Source of the DNA: an uncultured Candidatus Melainabacteria bacterium
Lineage (GTDB): Bacteria > Cyanobacteriota > Vampirovibrionia > Gastranaerophilales > Gastranaerophilaceae
Assembly: GCA_934699705.1 (NCBI GenBank)
Contig: CAKUXD010000028.1
Coordinates: 1 to 23,580, forward strand
Length of the DNA: 23,580 bases
Direction: 5' to 3'
Both the position numbers and the translations under genes were made by a program. This document shows, in pieces, positions 1 through 7,911 of this stretch (positions are counted from its first letter, which is position 1; each line of letters opens with the position of its first letter). The notes beneath the pieces are model-generated. The model was not told where the DNA came from. It saw only the letters and a list, made by a program, of their open reading frames with translations, and did no database searches.

Positions 1-243
1 ACCTATAAAGGATATCGCTATCAGCTGAAATATAATATTTTACCATACTTTGGTGAAAAATATATTGATGAAATAACTTATGAAATGTTAATAGATTTTA
101 TGATTATGATGAAATCAAAATATAAACCAAAAACAGCAAGCAACGGAGTAACACTTGTCAGAAGTATTATGAAGTATGCTTTTTTTGAAGGTTATATCAA
201 ATATAATCCGTACTTTGGAGTTATTAATTCTAAATGCAAATAA
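1..243 (+). pseudogene. Truncated tyrosine recombinase (integrase), core-binding domain only
   Basis: An open frame enters from the left edge and ends at TAA 241-243, giving 80 residues. The translation reads like the SAM-like N-terminal core-binding domain of phage/ICE tyrosine integrases. It contains ILPYFGEKYIDEIT, then KPKTASNGV, then IMKYAFFEGYIKYNP, the usual end of that domain just before the catalytic domain. The frame stops about 10 residues after this NP. The R-H-R-Y catalytic domain of roughly 180 residues is therefore missing in this frame, and nothing resembling it follows, because the next gene is convergent and starts its 3' end at 278. I infer a broken integrase left at the edge of a formerly mobile island. 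The 5' part lies outside the window, so the N-terminal DNA-binding region cannot be judged. Confidence 0.75.
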
Positions 244-277
244 GGAGCTATATTATTTCTTTTTCATAGTTATATTA

Positions 278-1117
278 TTAATCTTTTTTATTTGTTATTT
301 GTTTTGCTTTTCTTTGTGTTTGCAAGAAATTACTATCAGAAATCACCTTTTGTCCGGTTTCAAGCTCTAGTTTTTCTTTGGCATCTTTTGCTATTTTACC
401 GCCACGTTTTGCAGATTTTTTATTTTCTTCCATTCCTGTAGCATTCTCGCTTTCTGCAATTTGACGGGTTGAAAGTTCCGCTAAGGCTGTAAAAATCAAT
501 TCTGCTTCAGACATGTGGTCTCGCAAATTTTGTGATTTCAGCCCCTTTAAACTTTTGTGTTCTTTGACACTTAATCCCGTCCATTCTTGATGGATTATAT
601 TTGTAAGAATAGCAAACTCTTCACTTTCTATTATTTCGTGGTCTTTCCAATAATCAGTCAACTTGTTTCGAGTTTCCTGTCCCATCATTCGTTGCTGAAT
701 CCATTTTTCAGAACGACCAAGTTTTTGGTATGTTTCTCTTGCTCTGTCAATAGCTGTTGATGGATCAGACATTTCCTTCATTCGTTCGTAACCAACTTTA
801 GCAAGCCATAATTTAACCGGTTCAGCTTTCGGACTTGGAACAGATTGAACAAGCCTTAAACAACCCTCAACATCAAGAGCATCCGTCTTATAAAATTTGC
901 CGTCAGCAGCTTTCATTTTTAGTTGGTTACAAATTGTAACCAACTGACTACCTTCCTTTTTTAGCCGGTTTTTTAGAACTTTCCAATAGTTTGCAGGTTT
1001 TCCGCTATCTGTTAAAATTGCAATCAAATCAACTACAGAAAAATACCACTTTTCATTTTCTTCGTCATAAACTGAACGGATATTATTTTGCTCAAAAATC
1101 TTTATCTCATTTTTCAT
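278..1117 (-). CDS. Bro-N family / phage antirepressor-like protein
   Basis: This 279-residue protein starts with a Bro-N-like domain (about residues 5-110): IFEQNNIRSVYDEENEKWYF, then FSVVDLIAILTDS, NYWKVLKNRLKKEG and a VQSVPSPKAEPVKLWLAKVG motif. Bro-N proteins are DNA-binding antirepressor-type proteins of phages and mobile elements. The middle (about 120-225) is the helical part usually found with it, with IDRARETYQKLG and WIQQRMMGQETRNKLTDYW. The C-terminal tail is Lys/Glu-rich (SAKRGGKIAKDAKEKLELETG). Length is normal for the bacterial two-domain form. The start has no close Shine-Dalgarno; AAGGAG lies about 18 nt upstream, and an in-frame TAG between them prevents an earlier start. It is divergent from the defence operon across 123 bp that hold a perfect palindrome, so it could regulate that operon, but this is only inferred from position. 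It is convergent with the broken integrase. Confidence 0.75.
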   Translation of the reverse strand: MKNEIKIFEQNNIRSVYDEENEKWYFSVVDLIAILTDSGKPANYWKVLKNRLKKEGSQLVTICNQLKMKAADGKFYKTDALDVEGCLRLVQSVPSPKAEPVKLWLAKVGYERMKEMSDPSTAIDRARETYQKLGRSEKWIQQRMMGQETRNKLTDYWKDHEIIESEEFAILTNIIHQEWTGLSVKEHKSLKGLKSQNLRDHMSEAELIFTALAELSTRQIAESENATGMEENKKSAKRGGKIAKDAKEKLELETGQKVISDSNFLQTQRKAKQITNKKD

Positions 1118-1169
1118 AATTATTTTCTATTCTAACTCCTTGATTTATTCATTTTACCATAAAAAATCC

Positions 1170-1200
1170 ATATAAATTCTTTACATAAAAGAATTTATAT
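1170..1200. promoter_or_regulatory. Perfect 13-bp inverted repeat in divergent intergenic region (candidate operator)
   Basis: ATATAAATTCTTT (1170-1182) and AAAGAATTTATAT (1188-1200) are exact reverse complements with a 5-nt spacer. A second small inverted repeat (ATCAT/ATGAT, 1199-1212) follows directly. The site sits between the divergent Bro-N gene and the defence operon, about 40 bp before the helicase start, where a promoter and operator would be expected. TTTACA at 1180-1185 could be a -35 element, but I do not find a well-spaced -10. The binding protein is unknown. Confidence 0.45.
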
Positions 1201-1240
1201 CATTTTTATGATAGGATATAAAAAATAAAGTGGGGCAAGA

Positions 1241-4200
1241 ATGGCGGAAGTTAGAAGACGAAATACTAAGTTTTATACAAACAAGGATGGTGTGGGTCTT
1301 TATGAGAGATTTAATCAAACATTAAAACATGCTCAGTATTTTGATTCTTTGGTAGGTTACTTTAGAACAAGTGGCTTTTATCGTTTATATAAATCTCTTG
1401 AAAATGTTGAAAAAATCCGAATTTTGGTTGGATTGAATGTTGATAGGCAAACTTTTGATATTTTACACGATATTGGACAACAAAAGTTAGATTTTGAAAG
1501 CCAAACGAGTATTAAAAAGCACTTTGTGCAAGAAGTTAAATCTGAATTTGAAAATTCAGATGATACTGAAGATATTGCACTTGGTGTAAATAAATTTAGA
1601 GAACTGTTAGCTATCGGAAAAATTGAAATGAAAGCTTGCAGGGATCAAAATATACATGCAAAGGTATATATTACAAGATATAATCAAAATGAAATTCCAA
1701 TATTGGGCTCTGTGGTTACTGGTTCAAGCAATTTTACAGAAAACGGCTTGAATACACAATATGAATTTAATGTTGAACTGAGAGATGATGACGATGTGGA
1801 ATATGCCTTAGAAAAGTTTGAAGAATTATGGGAAACGGCTGTTCCTATTAGTGAAGAATATATAAACGCTATTGAAACAAAAACCTGGTTGAATGAAAGT
1901 GTAACCCCATACGAAATATATTTAAAATTTTTGTACGAATATTTTTATGACGAAATAAATATGGAACAAGTTTTTGATGTAGAAGATTTGCCAGACAATT
2001 ACATGAAATTGGATTATCAAATCAATGCTATTGCTAAAATTAATAAAATAGTTAATGAATATGGTGGTGCTTTTATTTCAGATGTTGTTGGTCTCGGGAA
2101 AACATATATAGCGGCAATGTTTGCAAAAACGCTTGAAAACAATAAAATCCTTGTTATTGCTCCTCCTCCCGTCATAACAAACTGGCAGGGAGCATTTAAA
2201 GATTTTAATATAAAAAGCAAAAACTATGATGTAGAGTCAACAGGCATGCTGCATAAAATTGTACAACGAGTTGAAAAAGTTGAAAAACTAGGTGAAAAAT
2301 CTTATGACTATATCTTTATAGATGAAGCTCATAGATTTAGAAACGGTAACAATTCTCAATATGAACTTTTAAAAAGAATTTGTAGAAACAAGAAAGTTGT
2401 ACTTATTAGTGCAACCCCTCTAAATAATACATTCTTTGATTTCTATTATTTAATTTCCCTATTTCAGAATCCAATTGACAGTGATATTCCTGGAATGCCA
2501 AACTTAGAAGCCTTTTTTGCTAACAGAAGGGGGAAAATTAAACAAGTAGAAAAAGAATGTGGTACTAAAGATAATCCTAGATACATAAATGCTGTAAAAC
2601 AAGTATCAAAAGAGGTGAGAGATAAAATTCTTGCATATCTTATGATTAGAAGAACAAGAACAGATATTAAAAAGTATTTTGAATCTGATATGAAAAAACA
2701 AGGGTTATTCTTCCCAGATGTTCAACCCCCGCAAGAAATTATCTATGAATTTGATAAACATACCAATGATATTTTTGAAAAGACAATTAGAACTATTGGA
2801 ACAAAAGACACTCCTAAAGAAGAACGTTTATCTTATGCAAGATATGCACCAAAGACATATCTAAAAAATAAGAAGCTATCAGCTTTTGAACATCAACAAC
2901 AGATGAACAATGTTGGCTTTATGAAAAGCAGATTAGTAAAAAGACTTGAAAGTTCAAAATATGCATTTCAGAAAACATTAGAGCGTTCTATTAAATCTCA
3001 TGAAAAAATGATTTCTATGATAAACAGTGGAACAGTTTATATAAGCAAAGATATTAATGTACTTGACTATATTGACGATGATATGAAATCAATTGATGAT
3101 TTGTTGGAAAAAGCAAAGGATAAAGACCTTGAAGCATTCCCTGTAGCTGAATTTAGCAGTGATTTTGCACTAGATCTAAATCGAGACTTAAATCTTTTAA
3201 AAGAATTATTGCGAGATTGGAAATCAATACAACATGATTATAAACAAGAAAAATTCTTGTCTGAATTAAAGAATAATAAACTATTGAAAGACAAGAAAAT
3301 GGTTATATTTACAGAATCATCAGAAACAGGTGAAAATTTATCAGAAGCACTCAGAGAAGTTTATGGTGATAAAGTTCTTTTCTATTCTTCTGCTAAGAGT
3401 GATGACTTAAAAGATATTATCAAATATAACTACGATCCAAATCAAAAAGAAGCTTACCAAGTTGATGATTTGAAGTATTTAATAACTACAGATGTATTGT
3501 CAGAAGGTATCAACTTACATAGGTCAAACATTATTATTAACTATGACCTACCATGGAATCCAACAAGGGTACTACAGAGAGTTGGTCGTGTAAATCGTGT
3601 TGGGACAAAGTATGATAAGGTTTATATATTTAATTTCTTCCCTACCTCAGAAACAGATAAAGAACTTGGGCTTAAGGCAAATATCATTTCAAAGATACAG
3701 GCGTTTCATAATGCGTTAGGCGAAGATGCAAAATACTTAAGTGAAACAGAAGAAGTTGAATCCTTCAATCTTCGTGGAGAAAAATACTATAATACCATTA
3801 ATTCTACGGAGGCACTCGAAGATAAAGAAGAAAGCCCAGAATTAAAGTATTTAAAACTTATTCGAGAAATAAGGGATAAAAGAACTGATTTGTATGTAAA
3901 AATAGCTGAACTTCCTAAGAAAATAAGAGTTGCTCGTGAATACGAAAAAGTTTTCACAAATTCATTGGTAACATTCTTTAGAAAAGGAAAATTAAGAAAA
4001 TTCTGCATAACAGACGGCATTGTATCTAAAGAAATACCATTTGATGAAGCGATTCAGTATTTTGAATGTGAAGAAAATGAACCAAAGAAAAAGTTGTCAA
4101 ATGTTTATTTTGACTACATAACTAAAAATAAAGCTGTTTTTGATAGACCTATCGAAACAGAACCTTTAACGACTCGTAAAGGTCGTTCAAAAATGGATGT

Positions 4201-4495
4201 AATTGTAAGGGATTTAAAAGGTTTGTTGAATTATCCTAAATATACATCTGATGAAAAAGCCTTTATTCAATCTGTTATTAACGCTTTTGGAACAAGACAA
4301 ATTCCGGAAGCTATCGCAAAGAGACTAACAGATTTCTGGGATTCCACAGATGGTGATTTTATAAAGATATTGGCAGGGATTAAAAATATAGTTCCTAATT
4401 CATACTTATCAGATAGTGTTCCAACAAAAAGCTCTAAATTAGCACAAAAACGAGAAATTATACTTTCTGAACTTTTATATTCGAGAGGTGAATAA
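1241..4495 (+). CDS. PLD nuclease-SNF2 helicase fusion, defence system helicase subunit
   Basis: This 1084-residue protein combines a phospholipase D-type nuclease domain with a superfamily 2 helicase. Residues ~10-205 show the PLD signature: H139-A-K141 followed by G161-S-S-N164-F-T. Residues ~250-420 are the SNF2/DEAD-like lobe 1: Walker A V283-G-L-G-K287-T, DEAH box D361-E-A-H364, motif III S390-A-T. Lobe 2 lies around 680-810, with TTD751-VLSEGINL and the arginine-finger motif Q779-RVGRVNR786. The ~250 residues between lobes contain a charged helical insertion, as in Swi2/Snf2-like restriction and DISARM-type translocases. The first in-frame ATG follows GTGGGG. It is the first gene of a four-gene operon and overlaps the methylase by one base (TAATG), implying coupled translation. 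The likely role is ATP-driven scanning or translocation along foreign DNA, with the PLD domain as a possible cutter. Only one HKD half is present, so an active nuclease would need a dimer. Confidence 0.85.
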   Translation: MAEVRRRNTKFYTNKDGVGLYERFNQTLKHAQYFDSLVGYFRTSGFYRLYKSLENVEKIRILVGLNVDRQTFDILHDIGQQKLDFESQTSIKKHFVQEVKSEFENSDDTEDIALGVNKFRELLAIGKIEMKACRDQNIHAKVYITRYNQNEIPILGSVVTGSSNFTENGLNTQYEFNVELRDDDDVEYALEKFEELWETAVPISEEYINAIETKTWLNESVTPYEIYLKFLYEYFYDEINMEQVFDVEDLPDNYMKLDYQINAIAKINKIVNEYGGAFISDVVGLGKTYIAAMFAKTLENNKILVIAPPPVITNWQGAFKDFNIKSKNYDVESTGMLHKIVQRVEKVEKLGEKSYDYIFIDEAHRFRNGNNSQYELLKRICRNKKVVLISATPLNNTFFDFYYLISLFQNPIDSDIPGMPNLEAFFANRRGKIKQVEKECGTKDNPRYINAVKQVSKEVRDKILAYLMIRRTRTDIKKYFESDMKKQGLFFPDVQPPQEIIYEFDKHTNDIFEKTIRTIGTKDTPKEERLSYARYAPKTYLKNKKLSAFEHQQQMNNVGFMKSRLVKRLESSKYAFQKTLERSIKSHEKMISMINSGTVYISKDINVLDYIDDDMKSIDDLLEKAKDKDLEAFPVAEFSSDFALDLNRDLNLLKELLRDWKSIQHDYKQEKFLSELKNNKLLKDKKMVIFTESSETGENLSEALREVYGDKVLFYSSAKSDDLKDIIKYNYDPNQKEAYQVDDLKYLITTDVLSEGINLHRSNIIINYDLPWNPTRVLQRVGRVNRVGTKYDKVYIFNFFPTSETDKELGLKANIISKIQAFHNALGEDAKYLSETEEVESFNLRGEKYYNTINSTEALEDKEESPELKYLKLIREIRDKRTDLYVKIAELPKKIRVAREYEKVFTNSLVTFFRKGKLRKFCITDGIVSKEIPFDEAIQYFECEENEPKKKLSNVYFDYITKNKAVFDRPIETEPLTTRKGRSKMDVIVRDLKGLLNYPKYTSDEKAFIQSVINAFGTRQIPEAIAKRLTDFWDSTDGDFIKILAGIKNIVPNSYLSDSVPTKSSKLAQKREIILSELLYSRGE

Positions 4496-7400
4496 TGGCA
4501 ACAACTTTAAATACTAAAATTGTTAATGATACTTTTAACAAAGAATATAACGAAATGCAGTTTAAACTCTTTATCAAAGATTTATTGGCTGATGCGGATT
4601 TTACCAAAGAAGGTCAAATCCAATTACCCGCAGAATACCGAGAATTTATAAAAAGTGCTAAACGTATTTGTAAATATAAATATTCAACATCAGAATTTGA
4701 TGAAAACATATTAACAGTTTTAGCAGTAAAGCTTAAAAGGACAACCTCTATCGATAGAGCGAGAACAGCACAAAGAAACTTTGTAGCACGTTATCTTAAC
4801 GGTAGTAGAGGCTACCTAACTGATGCAGCATTAGTTGCTTTTTATTCTGAAGATGAAAATGGTAATATTTCGCCAGACTGGCGATTTTCACTTGTTCAGA
4901 TGAACTATGTTACAAAATTTGTAGAAACCACAACGGGTAAGAAAAAGTTAAAAACAGAGGTAGAACTCACTCCAGCAAAGAGATTTTCTTTCTTAGTTGG
5001 TGCAAATGAGGATACTCATACGGCACAAGCCCAATTCAAAAGCTGTCTTGATAAGGCTTCCAATAATGAAAAAATAACCATTGAAGATTTAGTTGCAGCT
5101 TTTGATATAGAAAAGGTTTCAAAAGAATTCTTTGATAAATATAAAAATCTTTACCTTAATATGTGTAATGAATTGCAAAGGCTATGTGATGTAGATGAAA
5201 TTGCAAGAAGAGATTTTGAGACTCATAATGTCAATATTGACGACTTTGCGAAGAAAACATTGGGACAATTGGTCTTCCTATATTTTATTCAGAAAAAAGG
5301 TTGGCTTGGTGTTGATAGAGATAAAAACTGGGGAACTGGCGATAAGAAGTTCTTAAGAAACTTATTCGAGGGTAAATATGGAAGTTATAATAACTTCTTT
5401 AATGATATTCTTGAACACCTTTTCTATGAAGCACTAGCATCAGATAGAGGGCCAAGTGCTTGGTTTGATAAATTAAATTGTAGAATTCCATTCCTCAATG
5501 GAGGTTTGTTTGAACCTGTAAATGGTTATGAATATCAAAAAACAGACTTAACTATTGACAATAATTTGTTTAAAGAAATATTTGATACATTTGATTTGTA
5601 CAATTTCACCGTAAAAGAAGATGAGCCATTAGAAAAAGAAGTTGCAATTGACCCAGAAATGTTAGGGAAAGTTTTTGAAAACTTGTTGCCAGAAAACATT
5701 AGAAAAGGTAATGGCGCCTTTTATACTCCTCGTGAAATTGTGCATTATATGTGTCAAGAAAGTTTAATTAACTATCTTTATAACAAATTGAATATAAAAG
5801 AAGTCGAACTTTCTCCAGAAGAAAAAACCGAACAACAATCCTTATTTAAGAAAAAGAAAATATCACAACTAAAACTTACCCAAGAAGTAATAGAAGAAAT
5901 TATTTCAAAAGAGGATATTGAACATCTGATTAAAAAAGGTAGTTCAAACTATTCAAATAAAACTACTAAAGAAGAAATGCCGAGTAAGGTTGTTGAACAC
6001 GCACGAGTTTTAGATAAAGCTCTTTGTGAAATAAAAGTATGCGACCCCGCTATCGGTTCCGGGGCATTCCCTGTTGGAATGATGAATGAAATAGTCCGAG
6101 CAAGATCCGCTTTAAATGTGCATATAGGACAACCTGACAGGTCAATATATGAGCTAAAAAGAAACGCTATTGAAAATTCTATCTATGGTGTTGATATAGA
6201 TGGTGGTGCTGTTGAAATTGCTAAACTAAGATTTTGGCTTTCTTTGGTCGTTGATGAAGAAGATATTAAAAACATCAAACCTTTGCCTAACTTGGATTAT
6301 AAAATTATGCAGGGTAATTCGCTCATTACAAGCTACGAGGGAATAGATTTTGATGAAATAGTAGATAGTCAACCTAAAACAAAGCAGTTAGGACTATTTG
6401 CATTAGAAAGTGAAAGAATAACAGATAAGATTTCTCATAAACAGCAAGAGTTTTTGAAAACACCTTACGCTACTAAAAAAGTAGAAATAAAACAAGAAAT
6501 TGAAGAGCTAATTGTTGAACTTGTTAAAACTAAATTTGAAGAAAAAGCAGAAAAAGAGGGTAAACCAAAAGATTTTTATGAAGATCAAATAAGGAACTTT
6601 GCCCAAAATAGAGAAAAACGCAACTTCTTCCCATGGAAACTTTTCTTTGGTGATGCATTTGAACAAGGCGGGTTTGATGTTGTTATAGGTAATCCACCGT
6701 ATGTTGATTCGGAAACAATGATAAATAAGGGGTTGATTTGGGAAAGAGAATACATTTCATTAAATTATTTATCTGCAAAAGGTAATTGGGATTTATATAT
6801 ACCATTTTTTGAAAAAGGAAAAAAGATATTAAAAAATTCGGGCAATCTTTCATTTATAACACCTAATAAATGGCTTTCTATTGGATATGGAACTGCATTA
6901 CGAGAATTATTATGTCATAATTTCTCAATGTTATGCAGGTGCGATAAAATTAAAGTTTTTGATGCTGGGAATTCACCTGTTATAACCTTTTTTGAAAAAA
7001 ATAAACAGGATGATAGCCTATCAATACAAGAATTTGATGAAAATAAAGAAATATATGACATTGGTAATACCGATAAATCCATATTGGAAGATGATAATTG
7101 GGGTATATTTTTATCGGACAAATTAAGTTTAATATTTAAAATTAATTCCTCAAAGCATACATTAAGAACCAAAAACTATATTGTAGAAAATCCATTTTCA
7201 ACGAGTGAAGCATATATATTGAGGGATATTGTTATCAATGATGAAAATTATAATGCTGATAAATATTTTAAATTAATAAATACTGGGACAATAGACCCAT
7301 ATATAAGTTTATGGGGAGATAAGATAACATCATATTTAAAATTAAAATTTAGCAATCCTGTTGTTAAACGAGAAGAATTAAAATCCATATTGCCTAAAAG

Positions 7401-7893
7401 ATATGAACAAACACTTTCACCTAAAATTATAATAACAGGGATGAGGTACTTTGAATGTTTTTATGATGTTTATGGAGAGTATATTGCAGGCAAATCAACA
7501 ATTATAATTAAGGGGGAAAATTTAGGCGATATTCTAGGTATTTTAAACTCAAAATTAATGTCATTTTATATTAAAGAATCATACAGTGCGTTAGGTATAG
7601 ATGGTGGCATAAACTTTTCAAAAGGTTTAGTGTTTGATTTACCTTTACCATGTAAAGATTTTTCTATTATAAACAATATAGTTCAAGAATTAGAGCAATT
7701 AACAAAACAAACTGATTTCAAAAATAATGTACAAAAACAACAAGCCGTAAAAGAATATGAAAACCAAATAGACATAATGGTTTATAAACTATACGACCTG
7801 ACATATCAAGAAGTCTTAACTATTGATAAAGACTTTTCAATGTCGGAGGAAGATTATAACAATTACAAAATTGTTGAACAATTAAGCAAATAA
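4495..7893 (+). CDS. Eco57I-like N6-adenine DNA methyltransferase with C-terminal specificity region
   Basis: A 1132-residue class I SAM-dependent DNA methylase. The SAM motif D517-PAIGSGAF is preceded by the family landmark FYTPREIVHYM (about 412-422). The catalytic adenine-N6 motif is N733-PPY736. After it come the WDLYIPFFEKG and NLSFITPNKWL motifs of the Eco57I/TaqI-like group, then a target-recognition region of ~300 residues and a short helical tail. The N-terminal ~400 residues include DENILTVLAVKLKR and DWRFSLVQMNY, which may be a degenerate nuclease-like or helicase-docking domain; I cannot confirm a PD-(D/E)XK site. The ATG overlaps the helicase stop and is served by GAGAGGTG. Its likely job is to mark host DNA, or to be the target-recognition subunit of the complex. 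The specificity region looks more AT-rich than the first half (one sampled 60-base line 22 % GC near 7081, against 32 % near 5461), as expected for a swapped recognition domain. Confidence 0.85.
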   Translation: MATTLNTKIVNDTFNKEYNEMQFKLFIKDLLADADFTKEGQIQLPAEYREFIKSAKRICKYKYSTSEFDENILTVLAVKLKRTTSIDRARTAQRNFVARYLNGSRGYLTDAALVAFYSEDENGNISPDWRFSLVQMNYVTKFVETTTGKKKLKTEVELTPAKRFSFLVGANEDTHTAQAQFKSCLDKASNNEKITIEDLVAAFDIEKVSKEFFDKYKNLYLNMCNELQRLCDVDEIARRDFETHNVNIDDFAKKTLGQLVFLYFIQKKGWLGVDRDKNWGTGDKKFLRNLFEGKYGSYNNFFNDILEHLFYEALASDRGPSAWFDKLNCRIPFLNGGLFEPVNGYEYQKTDLTIDNNLFKEIFDTFDLYNFTVKEDEPLEKEVAIDPEMLGKVFENLLPENIRKGNGAFYTPREIVHYMCQESLINYLYNKLNIKEVELSPEEKTEQQSLFKKKKISQLKLTQEVIEEIISKEDIEHLIKKGSSNYSNKTTKEEMPSKVVEHARVLDKALCEIKVCDPAIGSGAFPVGMMNEIVRARSALNVHIGQPDRSIYELKRNAIENSIYGVDIDGGAVEIAKLRFWLSLVVDEEDIKNIKPLPNLDYKIMQGNSLITSYEGIDFDEIVDSQPKTKQLGLFALESERITDKISHKQQEFLKTPYATKKVEIKQEIEELIVELVKTKFEEKAEKEGKPKDFYEDQIRNFAQNREKRNFFPWKLFFGDAFEQGGFDVVIGNPPYVDSETMINKGLIWEREYISLNYLSAKGNWDLYIPFFEKGKKILKNSGNLSFITPNKWLSIGYGTALRELLCHNFSMLCRCDKIKVFDAGNSPVITFFEKNKQDDSLSIQEFDENKEIYDIGNTDKSILEDDNWGIFLSDKLSLIFKINSSKHTLRTKNYIVENPFSTSEAYILRDIVINDENYNADKYFKLINTGTIDPYISLWGDKITSYLKLKFSNPVVKREELKSILPKRYEQTLSPKIIITGMRYFECFYDVYGEYIAGKSTIIIKGENLGDILGILNSKLMSFYIKESYSALGIDGGINFSKGLVFDLPLPCKDFSIINNIVQELEQLTKQTDFKNNVQKQQAVKEYENQIDIMVYKLYDLTYQEVLTIDKDFSMSEEDYNNYKIVEQLSK

Positions 7894-7911
7894 TACAATT
7901 AAAGGTGTAGT

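Noticed and set aside
176..370. 64-residue plus-strand frame rich in Phe/Ile/Leu
   Set aside because: It lies out of frame across the integrase stump and antisense to the Bro-N gene end, and shows no ribosome binding site.
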